Shown here piece by piece: positions 9,874-20,066 of a DNA stretch of 36,844 nt. Made by a program: the position numbers and the translations under genes. The DNA is from Synechococcaceae cyanobacterium SM2_3_1 (lineage in GTDB: Bacteria > Cyanobacteriota > Cyanobacteriia > Thermostichales > Thermostichaceae). The stretch covers positions 1-36,844 of the forward strand of contig JAAUUJ010000024.1 in the NCBI GenBank assembly GCA_012030715.1, given 5' to 3'. Each line of letters opens with the position of its first letter. Position 1 is the stretch's first letter. The notes beneath the pieces were generated by a model. It searched no databases and was not told where the DNA came from. It saw only the letters and a program-made list of their open reading frames with translations.

Positions 9874-11717
9874 ATGCAGGATCATCAAGGGCAACCCATC
9901 AGTCTGGATTTGCTAATGGAGGAAGGCACACCTCCGCTACGCAGTGCTCTGATCTACGATGCCCACCGGGATCAGTGGTGCTTTTTTCGAGAGCCTGTAC
10001 AGGTGATCACAACCACAACCCTGGCCGAGGTGCTTCCCCTCCTGCATCAGGTGCAGAAGCAAGTGACAACAGATCGCTGTTATGCGGTAGGTTTTCTCAG
10101 CTACGAAGCGGCTCCGGCGTTTGATCCTCATTTTCAGGTCATTCCGGCGGGCAACTTTCCACTGCTATGGTTTGCTCTCTATCCTTCTCTGCAACCCGTG
10201 CGATTGCCTCAAACTCAATTTCAGTCATCTCTTTCTCCGCTCTACTGGTCTGCCTCAGATTCTCCTCAAGACTATCAGGCTGCTTTTAGGAGCATTAAAG
10301 AGTCGATTGCGGAAGGACTTAGTTATCAGGTCAACTATTCTTTTCGGCTCAGAACTAGATTGAGACAGGATCCCTGGACATTCTTTCTGCAGATGGAGCA
10401 GGCTCAGGCAGGAAAGTATGGTGCTTATCTGCAGTTGGAAGAATGGAGTATTTGTTGTGCATCTCCAGAACTGTTTTTTGTCTGCAGGGAGATCAAATCT
10501 TCTGTCGCCCTATGAAGGGAACCATGGCTCGGGGTCTGTCACCATCACAAGATCTCCTGCAGATGCAGAGGCTACGAAATTCTCTGAAAGATCAGGCAGA
10601 GAACCTGATGATTGTGGATATGATCCGAAATGATCTGGGGCGGATTTCAACGGTGGGAACGATTCGAGTCAATTCTCTATTTGAGGTGGAGAAATATCCT
10701 ACTCTTTGGCAGATGACTTCTAGCATTCAGGCCACCACTGATGCAAATTGGATCAAGGCGCTGCAGGCTTTATTTCCCTGTGCTTCGATTACCGGTGCAC
10801 CCAAAATTAGCACCATGAATATTATTTCCCAATTGGAGTCAGCCCCCAGAAAGATCTATACCGGCACGATTGGCTTAATCACCCCAGATCAAAGAAGTCA
10901 GTTTAATGTTGCGATCCGTACAGTTTTATACGACAGAAAATTTGGGATCGCAGAGTATGGCGTGGGGGGAGGAATTGTTTGGGATTCTCAAGCCAGGGAT
11001 GAATATCGAGAGTGCAGTGTCAAAGCTCAGGTTCTCACCCGTCGCCGTCCTGATTTTTCTCTTCTAGAAACTTTGTTATGGACATCAGAGGAAGGCTTCT
11101 TTCTACTTGACTTGCATTTGCAACGTCTGAAAAGCTCATCAGATTACTTTTCTATCCCTTTAGATGTTACTACGGTAATTCATGCCCTTGAAAAAGAAGT
11201 TGAAGGTGATCATGTTCTTCCTCAAAAGATCAGAGTTTTGGTAACAAAACAAGCAGAAGTTAAGGTTGAGAGATCAACACTTTCTCCCAATAGACTACCC
11301 ATGCCAACGTGTGTTTGTCTGCATCACATTCCTGTGAATAGTAGTGATATTTTTCTTTATCATAAAACTACTCATCGAGAGATCTATCGCTTAGCTCAAG
11401 GGCACCATCCTGAGTATGCAGATGTTCTGCTTTGGAATGAAAAGGGAGAGCTAACCGAATTCTGCAATGCAAATCTGGTGCTTCAGCTACAGGGATCCTG
11501 GTACACTCCTCCCGTGGCCTGTGGCCTCTTGCCTGGTACTTATCGTGCCTGGTTATTACATCAGGGAAAACTACAGGAACGGATTCTGGTTTTGGAGGAC
11601 CTGCAAATCGCAGAGCGAGTCTTCTGGATCAATTCTGTGCACAAAATGCAAGAGGTCCAGGTTGAATTTTCCGGCAAACCTCACCATATGATGCATCTTG
11701 AAGCTTTACAGAGATAA
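9874..11717 (+). CDS. pabB: Aminodeoxychorismate synthase component I fused to aminodeoxychorismate lyase (PabB-PabC; one apparent frameshift)
   Basis: Makes 4-amino-4-deoxychorismate from chorismate and then releases p-aminobenzoate for folate synthesis. The N-terminal ~400 residues are the chorismate-binding domain: YQVNYSFRLR, ASPELFF, the PMKGT motif with the active-site Lys typical of PabB, MIVDMIRNDLGR, SITGAPK and GVGGGIVWDSQ. The C-terminal ~200 residues resemble class IV PLP aminotransferases (LLETLLW, LLDLHLQRL, ELTEFCNANLVL, RVFWINSVHKM). The frame breaks in the T6 run at 10484-10489; one extra T joins ELFF to CLQGDQIFCRPMKGT, giving about 614 residues. The glutaminase subunit PabA is not in the window. 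The spacing of about 27 bases from the ABC ATPase suggests read-through, not shared function. Confidence 0.88.
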
Positions 11718-11776
11718 GAGATCGCATGCTTTCCGCAATCTCGATAAAATGAGTGGGTTGTTGTCTTTTCTGGTCC

Positions 11777-12466
11777 ATGCCTGCTTCTTCTCGCAAAAAT
11801 GTCGTTCGAGGATCTCACTACCATACACTGGGGGTGCCTGTGGGAGCATCCCCTCAGGAGATCAAGCAGGCCTATCGGCGTTTGGTCAAAGAGCACCATC
11901 CTGATACGAGCCGCGAAGAAAGTGACCGTATTCGTGAGATCAATGCCGCCTATCATGTCTTGAAACATCGGGATACTCGCTCGGCCTACGATCGGCAAAT
12001 TCAGGCGGCCCAACGGGAAACCTCGAACGTCAATGTCGGTCAACCCCAGGCTACCGTTACCGATGAGGCAGTGGCTCGGCATCGATGGATCCAGCAGGTT
12101 TACACACCCCTTAACCGTACCCTGGCCAGCCTGCTCAACTCTCTGAAGCCACAACTCAACGCCCTGGCAGCCGATCCCTTTGATCCAGAATTGACGAATG
12201 CTTTTGAGATCTATCTGCAGAATGCCGGAGATCAACTGAGTAAGGCTCAAACGCAGTTTCGCCAAAGTCCCAATCCCAGCAGTCTGGCTGGAGTGGCCTC
12301 CCGGCTCTACTACGCCCTCAACCATCTGGAGGATGGGCTGGACGAGTTAAATTATTTCACCATGAATTTCGATGATCGACATCTGCACACGGGACAGGAG
12401 CTTTTTCACCGCGCTCGAGGTCTGCGTTCTGAAGCCATGGAAGCCCTGAAGTCTAGCGCCCTCTAA
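11777..12466 (+). CDS. J-domain (DnaJ-like) protein
   Basis: A co-chaperone candidate. Residues about 14-75 form a J domain: [20 protein letters not shown], then the diagnostic HPD at residues 41-43, then the helix [21 protein letters not shown]. No Gly/Phe region, zinc fingers or DnaJ C-terminal domain follow, so it is a type III J protein. The remaining 150 residues are a mostly helical region I do not recognise. J domains activate Hsp70 ATPases; the client is unknown. The start ATG at 11777 is preferred over an ATG at 11753, which would prepend the improbable MGCCLFWS. Neither has a clear ribosome site. The protein has 229 residues and ends just before mraY. Confidence 0.85.
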   Translation: MPASSRKNVVRGSHYHTLGVPVGASPQEIKQAYRRLVKEHHPDTSREESDRIREINAAYHVLKHRDTRSAYDRQIQAAQRETSNVNVGQPQATVTDEAVARHRWIQQVYTPLNRTLASLLNSLKPQLNALAADPFDPELTNAFEIYLQNAGDQLSKAQTQFRQSPNPSSLAGVASRLYYALNHLEDGLDELNYFTMNFDDRHLHTGQELFHRARGLRSEAMEALKSSAL

Positions 12467-12519
12467 GCCAGAACTCCTGCGTCAGCGGTAGAGTAATGCC
12501 AGGTGTTGAGGGGAAAGTT

Positions 12520-13650
12520 ATGACGGAATCGATGGCCGAGTCTCAGGAAGGATCTCATGCAGTTGCGGAATCACCTCAGTTAGAACCCACCGATCAGACT
12601 CCCCTCATCGCTCATTTCCAGGGGGGACGGTTAGTGGCTGCCCTTCTCGGACTGGGGGCCGTGGGTGCACTCTCCCTCTGGGGGCCTCTGGGGTTGCTGC
12701 CTTTGGGAATTAGCACTGTGGGCACAGGGATCGTGGGGTGGGTGGCGGTGCCACTGCTTCGCCGTCTGCGGGCGGGTCAGGTGATCCGAACGGATGGTCC
12801 TCAATCTCACCTCAAGAAAGCGGGGACGCCCACCATGGGAGGCATCTATTTTTGCCTGTGGGTCTGGGGGTGGCCTTGGTGTTAACTCAAGCGGATCCAA
12901 AGGTTGTGGCCATTGCAGGGCTAACGGTGGCCTTTGGGCTGGTGGGCTGGTTAGATGACTGGCAGGTGATCCGGCAACAGTCCAATCAGGGCCTCACACC
13001 CAAGCAAAAATTTGGCTTGCAATTGCTAGTGGCCCTCTGCTTTTGTGGTTGGCTGGCCTGGAGCGGTATGGATGGAACCCTTCATTTACCTCTTCTGGGG
13101 GAGATGCATTTGAGCTGGGCCTTCTGGCCGCTGGCGATGTTTGTTTTGGTGGGAACCAACAATGCTGTGAATCTCACGGACGGTATGGATGGCCTGGCTG
13201 CGGGGGTGGTGTCCTGTATACTTCTGGGCCTGGGCCTGATCATTGCCCCCGATCATGCTGCTCTGGCCCTACTCGCCTTTGCCATCGGAGGCAGTTGTTT
13301 GGGGTTTCTGATCCACAATCGTCACCCAGCCCAGGTGTTTATGGGCGATACCGGATCGCTGGGTTTGGGGGGTGCTTTAGCGGGGAATTGCCTTGCTGAG
13401 TGATCGTCTCTGGGCTCTGGCTTTGCTGGGGGGGATCTTGATCCTGGAGTCCCTGTCGGTGATCTTGCAGGTGAGCTACTTCAAATACACCAAACGCAAA
13501 ACAGGCGAAGGCAAGCGGATCTTGAGGATGGCTCCGCTCCATCACCATTTGGAACTGGGTGGATGGTCCGAGATCCAGGTGGTGGGCCTTTGTTATGGGA
13601 TCACTGCCGGATTGAGTCTGGTGGGCGGATGGCTGGGTTCACTTCCTTAG
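12520..13650 (+). CDS. mraY: Phospho-N-acetylmuramoyl-pentapeptide transferase (two apparent frameshifts)
   Basis: Integral membrane enzyme making lipid I from UDP-MurNAc-pentapeptide and undecaprenyl phosphate, the first membrane step of peptidoglycan synthesis. The frames together show [12 protein letters not shown], the Asp pair in [33 protein letters not shown] and the MAPLHHHLE histidine motif, with many hydrophobic helices. The first break is in the T5 run at 12849-12853; adding one T gives [14 protein letters not shown]. The second is near 13386-13387; removing one A gives [16 protein letters not shown]. Repaired length is about 376 residues, normal for cyanobacteria with their hydrophilic N-terminal extension. 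The ATG at 12520 is chosen because GAGGGG lies 6 bases upstream; an upstream ATG at 12496 has no ribosome site. Confidence 0.92.
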
Positions 13651-13668
13651 GAGTGGGGGAGGAGTGGG

Positions 13669-13721
13669 GTCCCTCTGCTCATCCAGCATGAATAGAACCT
13701 GAAGACTCCGAGAAGAGGGAC
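13669..13721. terminator. Candidate stem-loop between mraY and glgP
   Basis: GTCCCTCTGCTC (13669-13680) pairs with GAGAAGAGGGAC (13710-13721): 12 positions with one mismatch around a loop of about 29 bases. There is no trailing T run, so it is not a canonical intrinsic terminator. It might act as a 3' end structure for mraY or as a leader structure for glgP. Confidence 0.3.
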
Positions 13722-13769
13722 TCAGATCAAGGTAAGGTAGCAGGGTATGGTTTCAAACAAAGAGACCCC

Positions 13770-16369
13770 ATGCGACCCCTGCGTACCTTTAAGGTGACTC
13801 CTTTTTTACCAGAATCTCTGGAATCTTTACGTCATCTGGCCTACAACCTTTACTTCAACTGGAATACCGAAATCTCCTCGCTGTTTCGACGCATGGATCC
13901 CGATCTTTGGGATGCCGTTGCCCACAATCCTGTTGCTTTTCTGGGGCGAATCCGACAGGAACGGCTGCTGGAACTGGCTAAGGATAGTGGGTTTCTCGCC
14001 CATCTGGATCGGGCCAATCGCTACCTGCAAACCTATCTGCAAGGCAAAACCTGGTTTCAGAAGGAGGTCGCCTCACAGGGAAGGGAGGGAGATTGTTATG
14101 CCTATTTCTCCGCGGAATACGGTCTGACGGACTGTTTGCCAATCTATTCTGGAGGCTTGGGGGTGCTGGCCGGAGATCACCTTAAAGCTGCCAGTGATCT
14201 GGGATTACCGCTGGTGGGAGTGGGGTTGCTCTATCAGAAGGGTTACTTTCGTCAATATCTGAACTCGGATGGCTGGCAACAGGAAAGGTATCCAGTCAAC
14301 GACTTTCATAACATGCCGCTGGAACTGATGCGGCAGGCTGATGGATCTGAAATCCGGATCACGGTGAACTATCCCGGTCGCGAAGTCTATGCCCGCATCT
14401 GGAGAGTTCAGGTGGGCCGAGTTCCCCTCTATTTGCTGGACACCAACATCGTCCCCAATAGTCAGTATGACCAGGATATCTGTGATGAACTTTATGGTGG
14501 GGATCAGGACCTGCGCATTCACCAGGAAATGCTGCTAGGGATCGGGGGTGTCAGAGCTCTGCAGGCCTTGCAAATCACGCCTACCGTTTTCATATGAATG
14601 AGGGTCACTCCGCCTTCCTGGCAGTGGAACGCATCCGGATCATGATGGCCGAGAAGCAACTCACGTTTGCAGAAGCGTTGCAGGTGGCCCGTTCCAGCCA
14701 GATGTTTACGACCCATACCCCTGTGCCTGCCGGAATTGATCTGTTTCCCCCTGACAAAGTGGATTACTACATGGGGAATTACTATGCTCCCCTGGGGTTG
14801 CACCGGGAACAATTTCTGGCCCTGGGACGGGAAAACACGGGTGATTTTCAGTCTCCCTTTAGTATGGCAGTGCTAGCAATCAATACCGCCAGTTTTGTCA
14901 ATGGAGTCAGTCGCCTGCATGGGGCAGTTTCGCGGCGAATGTTTAGCGGTTTGTGGCAGGAAGTGCCAGAGAAAGAAGTCCCGATTCAGTCAGTCACGAA
15001 CGGAGCTCACCTGCGCACCTGGGTTGGCGAAGATAACCAGCACCTCTATGACCGCTATCTCGGACCAGAGTGGGCGGATGCGCCCCAAACATCACCCCTT
15101 TGGCAACGGTTGGATGTGATCCCGGATAGTGAACTTTGGCGCACCCACGAGCGCAGCCGCAATCGTCTGGTTTATTTCACCCGTCAACGACTCTACGAAC
15201 AGCTGCAACGGCGGGAGGCTTCTCGGGCTGAGATTGAGCAGGCCCATGAAGTATTACACCCTGAAATTCTCACCATTGGGTTCGCGCGCCGATTTGCCAC
15301 CTATAAGCGGGCCAGCCTGATCTTCAAGGATCTGGAACGCCTCCGCCACATCCTGAATCATCCTGAGCGGCCTGTTCAGATCATTTTTGCGGGTAAAGCC
15401 CACCCCCGAGACAATCCGGGGAAGGAGCTGATTCGTGAGATCGAGCAGGTGGCGCGACAGCCAGAATTTCGCGCTCGTATTGTTTTCATTGAAGATTACG
15501 ACATGTATGTCACCAGTTTGATGGTGGCCGGGGCCGATATCTGGCTGAATAACCCGCTCCGGCCCCGTGAAGCCTCAGGGACCAGTGGAATTAAGTCCTC
15601 CATGAATGGTGGGCTGAACCTGAGTATTCTGGATGGCTGGTGGGATGAGGCAGATTATCATCAGACCGGTTGGCCCATTGGTCGGGGGGAAGAGTATGCG
15701 GATCGTCCCTACCAGGATCAGGTGGAGTCCAATGCCATCTATAACCTCCTGGAACATGAGATTGCTCCCGTCTTTTACACCCGTGGTCAGGATGGGTTAC
15801 CCCGCAGCTGGATCCAGAAGATGAAGACAGCGATTCGCCTGAACGCTCCCCAGTTCAGCGCTGAGCGGATGGTCAAAGATTATGCGGAGCGGGCCTATTT
15901 ACGCCTGAGCGACTACCATCTCCGGATGCAAAGGGATCAGTTTCAAGCCGCCCGCTCCTTTACCCACTGGCAACAGCAACTCCTGGAACACTGGTACGAA
16001 GTGCAGGTGGTTAACGTGGAGATCCGCGATCACAACAACAGTCTGTTAACACCCGAAGGGGATGGTGAGCAGGGGCCTGTCCTCAAAGCCCGTGATCTCT
16101 TAACTGTGAACGCCCGCATCCGCTTGCATGGCCTCAACCCCCAGGATCTGCTGGTTCAGGTGTATTTGGGGGCTGTCAATGAGGCAGGGGATATTCTGGA
16201 GGGCCGGGCGATGCCGCTCACGTTTATACAGGAGCAAGATGAGCTAGCTCTTTTCTCGGGACATGTTCTTTATGATGACAGTGGTTTGCAGGGGCTGTCC
16301 CTACGGCTGCTTCCCCATCACCCAGATCTGAATGATCCGCTGGAATTGCGATTGATGCGCTGGGCCTGA
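13770..16369 (+). CDS. glgP: Alpha-glucan (glycogen/maltodextrin) phosphorylase (one apparent frameshift)
   Basis: Releases glucose-1-phosphate from glycogen-type glucans; cytosolic and PLP-dependent. It begins with a DUF3417-type N-terminus (LRHLAYNLYFNWNTE, RMDPDLW) characteristic of the GlgP subgroup distinct from muscle-type phosphorylase. AYFSAEYGLTDCLPIYSGGLGVLAGDHLKAASDLG follows, then FHMNEGHSAFL, GFARRFATYKRA and FAGKAHPRDN. EASGTSGIKSSMNG contains the PLP-binding lysine, and NLSILDGWWDE follows it. The frame breaks in the T4 run at 14587-14590; one more T converts TVFI-stop into TVFHMNEGHSA. Repaired length is about 866 residues. The N-terminal start ATG at 13770 fits the family. 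Confidence 0.93.
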
Positions 16370-16386
16370 CCGCTGGTGGTGAAGCC

Positions 16387-18006
16387 GTGATCTCAGAACA
16401 AGAGCTGGAAGCACTACTGCAGCAACTCAATCATCAAAAAAGGAGCTGGATCCAGGTGGATCTTCAGGCTCGTATACTGCTTTTGCAGCAATGCCTGCAC
16501 CTGATCTCGGTCCACGCCCAGGACTGGGTGGCGCAAGCCTGTCAGATCAAGAAGATTGATCCCCACAGCAATCGAGCCGCAGAAGAATGGCTGACGGGTC
16601 CCATGAGCTTATGTCGTTATCTGCGCCTGCTGATGGATAGCCTGCAGCAGATCCAGAGGCCCTTACCCACTGCCACTGCCGTTAATGGTCAAGCCACTGT
16701 GGGGGTTTTTCCCTCAAGTTTCTTGGAGTCCCTCCTCTGGCCAGGATTTCGGGCTGAGATCTGGATCGATCCAAAGTATCCCCCCAGTCGTGGTGAATCG
16801 TATCGACATTTTCCTGATCAAGGAGCTGTCACCCTAGTCCTGGGAGCAGGAAATGTGACGTCTCTGGCCCCCTGTGATGCTTTACACCAACTCTTGGTGG
16901 AACAGTCCGTGACGCTGCTGAAGCTTAATCCCTGCCTGCAGGAGCTGGAATCCTGTTTCAAAACCATCCTGCACCCCCTGATCCAGGCTGGCTTTCTGGC
17001 GATTGTGGCCGGGGATGCAGATCGAGGGCAGTGGCTGAGTCAACACCCCCTGGTGGAGCGAATTCATCTGACGGGATCGAGCAAGACCTATGCAATGCTG
17101 CAGCGCCAAGTTTCTGCTTTCTCGCCCCCCAAACCGATCACGGCAGAACTGGGTTGTGTCACGCCAATTCTGGTAGTGCCTGGAGCCTGGACCGCTCAGG
17201 ACCTCAGCTATCAGGCTCGCCAGATCGCCAGTGCCCTAACTTATAACGGCGGCTTTAACTGCAATACGCCTCAGGTATTGATCACCTCTCGAGAATGGCC
17301 CTTACGTCAGGAATTGCTCAACCGTCTCCAGCAGGAACTGGAGCAGATTTCCCCCTATCACCCCTTGATTCCGGGTGCAGAGATCCGGCAGCAGCAGTTT
17401 AGAGCGCATTATCCTCAAGCCCAAGCGTTAGGGCCCGTCTCTTCTGGGGGGCTTCCCTGGGTGTTGATCCGCGATCTCTCCCCCTCTCCAGAGGAATTTG
17501 CACTGCAGACCGAGGCGTTCTGTGGGGTTCTGGCGGAGGTGAGTCTCCCCACCCGCAATGCCTCCAGTTTCCTGCAAGAAGCTGTGGCCTTTGTCAACGA
17601 TCATGTGTGGGGAACCCTATCCTGCATGATCCTGATTGATCCCCAAACCTCCCGCTCCTTAAAGAGTCAGTTGCAGCAAGCCATTGCCGATCTTCGTTAC
17701 GGAGGCATTGCCATCAACTGCTGGTCTGCTGTTTTGTATAGCCTCATGACCACCACTTGGGGAGCTTTTCCTCGAGAGGATCCCCGTAACGAAATATCCT
17801 CAGGTAATGGCTGGGTTCACAATACCTTTTTGCTTGATCACCCCCAAAAGTCGATTGTTTATGCCCCCTGGAGACTCCCATTCACGCCTCCCTGGTTCTC
17901 AGATCACCGTCAGGCTCGAACGATGGCTCAGCTTTTGACCGATTTTGAAGCACAGCCTGGCTGGCTAAAACTACCTTCAATATGGACTTTAGCCTTGAAG
18001 GGTTAA
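16387..18006 (+). CDS. Aldehyde dehydrogenase family protein
   Basis: Oxidoreductase of the NAD(P)-dependent ALDH superfamily with unknown substrate. Recognisable parts are TLVLGAGNVTSLAPCDALHQ in the cofactor domain, IHLTGSSKTYAML, the conserved ITAELGCVTPILV with the general-base Glu, and NGGFNCNTPQVLI, where the catalytic Cys would be that of FNCNTPQ. The match is divergent: the usual ELGGK and GQxC motifs are altered, and the C-terminus has an unusual Trp-rich end (NGWVHNTFLLD, APWRLPFTPPW). The length of 539 residues is slightly long. The start is GTG at 16387-16389, 17 bases after the glgP stop, so co-transcription with glgP is likely. Confidence 0.8.
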   Translation: MISEQELEALLQQLNHQKRSWIQVDLQARILLLQQCLHLISVHAQDWVAQACQIKKIDPHSNRAAEEWLTGPMSLCRYLRLLMDSLQQIQRPLPTATAVNGQATVGVFPSSFLESLLWPGFRAEIWIDPKYPPSRGESYRHFPDQGAVTLVLGAGNVTSLAPCDALHQLLVEQSVTLLKLNPCLQELESCFKTILHPLIQAGFLAIVAGDADRGQWLSQHPLVERIHLTGSSKTYAMLQRQVSAFSPPKPITAELGCVTPILVVPGAWTAQDLSYQARQIASALTYNGGFNCNTPQVLITSREWPLRQELLNRLQQELEQISPYHPLIPGAEIRQQQFRAHYPQAQALGPVSSGGLPWVLIRDLSPSPEEFALQTEAFCGVLAEVSLPTRNASSFLQEAVAFVNDHVWGTLSCMILIDPQTSRSLKSQLQQAIADLRYGGIAINCWSAVLYSLMTTTWGAFPREDPRNEISSGNGWVHNTFLLDHPQKSIVYAPWRLPFTPPWFSDHRQARTMAQLLTDFEAQPGWLKLPSIWTLALKG

Positions 18007-18096
18007 TGAAGATGCCAGGATTTTTTTCTGGAATCCAGTTTAGCAAAGATAGGGTTATGGGTTCCCTCTCTTGCCTCTTATTGCGCTTCTCTGTAT

Positions 18097-18108
18097 GCTT
18101 ACGTAAGC
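18097..18108. promoter_or_regulatory. Perfect 12 bp palindrome upstream of the photoreceptor kinase gene
   Basis: GCTTACGTAAGC is a perfect palindrome about 50 bases before the start at 18159. A GATAAT at 18123-18128 could be a -10 box, which would put the palindrome over the -35 position, as expected for a dimeric regulator site. The promoter call is inference; no good -35 hexamer is visible. Confidence 0.3.
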
Positions 18109-18158
18109 CTACCTATTTCGGCGATAATATCAGACTAAGTATATTCCCATGACAGCAG

Positions 18159-20066
18159 ATGTCCGAGAGTGTGGTGAGTAAGTTTGATCCAGGACAAGTA
18201 CCAGCGCATCGAGATCAACTGCTCTCCGCGATCGCTCGGATTCGAAAATTCCCGGATCTGCCTACTGTATTTGCAACTGCGGTCCAGGAGGTGCGCCAGC
18301 TGATCCAGGTGGATCGGGTGATTATTTACGGGTTTGACGAGTCTTTTATGGGAACAGTGGTTGCTGAGTCTGTAGGTGCAGAGTGGACTCCCTCCCTGGG
18401 CATGGAAATTATCGATACCTGCTTTCGTGAAACTCGCGCTGCTCAGTATGCCAGCAAATATACAATTCAGGTGCTTCCTGATGTGACCCAAGCCGGAATG
18501 ACAGCCTGTCATCTGGAGTTGTTACAGCGTTTGGAGGTGAAAGCGAAGGTGGTGGTGCCGATCGTTGTGGGCAATCAGGTTTGGGGGCTATTGATCGCTC
18601 ATCAATGCTCTTGCCCTCGCTCCTGGCGGGAGACAGAGGTGGTCATGCTCATGCAAATTGCCACACAGATCACGGTTGCGATTCAGCAAGCAGAGTCGAT
18701 TCGCATAGAAAAGGAACTGGCACTGGAACGGCAGGCCCTGGCCAAGCAGGAGCGCTTATTGCAGGTGATTGCCCGCATTCCTCGCCCTCTGATCATACAG
18801 GAAACACTGGACACCACCGTCACCGAACTCAGACGATTACTTGAGGCGGATCGGGTGGTCATCTATCGCTTTACCCCCAGTGGTGAAGGCGATTTTGTTG
18901 CAGAATCAGTGTTGTCTGAGTGGATCTCTTTGCGAAGCGAAAATCAGAACCTGCATGCTTTAATGGCCCATATCAAAACCTTCAGTCAAAACTGTTTATC
19001 AGAAACTGAATCAGATTATCTGAAAGCTACTGATCAGGGTGAGCACAGTTATTCTCTGCGTCTTTGCATGATCAATGATGTGCAAAAATCTGATTTCAAT
19101 GCCTCTTATCTGGCAGTATTAGAACAGATTCAGGCCAAAGCCTGTATTATGGTTGGCATTGTTCTTGATCATAAACTTTGGGGCCTACTGGCAGTGTATC
19201 AGAACTCAGGTCCTCGCTATTGGAATCAAGCAGAGATCAATCTCACCGATCAGGTGGCAACGCAGCTGACGATCGCTCTGCGGCACTTGATACTCTATCA
19301 GAAGTTCCAAGATCAGATCCAGCATTTAGAGACTCTCAATCAACTCAAAGATGACTTTTTCCACACGGTTTCCCATGAAGTTCGCACTCCTTTAGCCTCA
19401 ATACGAGTTGCAATTAAGATGCTCAAGTGCTTGACTCAAAAAGAAATGATGGCAATTTCAGAGCCATCGGAGTATCACCAGCGGGTTCAACGCTACCTGA
19501 ATATTCTTGATAATGAATGTGACCGAGAAATTAATCTGGTTGAGGATTTGCTGAGCTTAAATCAACTCGATGCGCCGAAAGAGGCTGGCTCTATGGATAC
19601 TATTGATCTCAACACTTATCTGCCGAAGCTGGTATCAGCATTTACATTGCGTGCCCAAGATCATCACCTTCAATTACTCAGCGATATAGAGCCTGATCTG
19701 CCCCTCTGTTACATTAATAAAACCAACTTGGATCGGATCCTGAACGAGTTGTTGAATAATGCCTGTAAATATACCCCTCCAGCGGGGGAGGTGATCCTAA
19801 GAGCCGGATCCTTCCTCAACAATGTTGCCTGCGGGATTCGGGTGATCATTAGCAATACTGCAGAAATCCCAGTCTCAGAACTGCCTCACCTGTTTGACAA
19901 GTTCTACCGAGTACCCCACGGGGATCCCTGGCAACGGGGTGGCACAGGTCTGGGGCTGTTCCTGGTCAAAGGGTTGGTGGAGATATCGGGTGGCGAAATC
20001 ACTGTTACCAGTCAGTATGGCTGGACCACATTTTCTCTCTGGTTACCCCTGGGATCTTCAAGCTGA
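18159..20066 (+). CDS. Cyanobacteriochrome-like GAF-GAF sensor histidine kinase
   Basis: A soluble two-component sensor, 635 residues. GAF1 (about 20-178) has all marks of a DXCF cyanobacteriochrome: ESVGAEWTPSLG, then DTCF with Cys88, then ACH with Cys117-His118 (the canonical bilin-attachment pair), LELLQRLEVKAKVVVPI, and WGLLIAHQCS. GAF2 (about 205-378) keeps the fold (AKACIMVGI, WGLLAVYQNSGPRYW) but has SY where GAF1 has CH, so it should not bind bilin. No membrane segment is present. The kinase core has the H-box FHTVSHEVRTPL (His406), N-box ILNELLNNACKYTP, and GGTGLGLFLVKGL. No receiver domain is fused. The start ATG at 18159 has no strong ribosome site. Its 3' end overlaps the convergent giant kinase gene by 9 bases. 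Photoactivity is inferred from motifs only. Confidence 0.9.
   Translation: MSESVVSKFDPGQVPAHRDQLLSAIARIRKFPDLPTVFATAVQEVRQLIQVDRVIIYGFDESFMGTVVAESVGAEWTPSLGMEIIDTCFRETRAAQYASKYTIQVLPDVTQAGMTACHLELLQRLEVKAKVVVPIVVGNQVWGLLIAHQCSCPRSWRETEVVMLMQIATQITVAIQQAESIRIEKELALERQALAKQERLLQVIARIPRPLIIQETLDTTVTELRRLLEADRVVIYRFTPSGEGDFVAESVLSEWISLRSENQNLHALMAHIKTFSQNCLSETESDYLKATDQGEHSYSLRLCMINDVQKSDFNASYLAVLEQIQAKACIMVGIVLDHKLWGLLAVYQNSGPRYWNQAEINLTDQVATQLTIALRHLILYQKFQDQIQHLETLNQLKDDFFHTVSHEVRTPLASIRVAIKMLKCLTQKEMMAISEPSEYHQRVQRYLNILDNECDREINLVEDLLSLNQLDAPKEAGSMDTIDLNTYLPKLVSAFTLRAQDHHLQLLSDIEPDLPLCYINKTNLDRILNELLNNACKYTPPAGEVILRAGSFLNNVACGIRVIISNTAEIPVSELPHLFDKFYRVPHGDPWQRGGTGLGLFLVKGLVEISGGEITVTSQYGWTTFSLWLPLGSSS

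Noticed and set aside
11681..12325. 214-residue open frame on the minus strand
   Set aside because: Antisense to the J-domain protein, which has the diagnostic HPD motif.
18022..18028. T7 run after the aldehyde dehydrogenase gene as intrinsic terminator
   Set aside because: Only a 4 bp stem (CCAG/CTGG) surrounds the run, and the T tract is inside the loop rather than after a stem.
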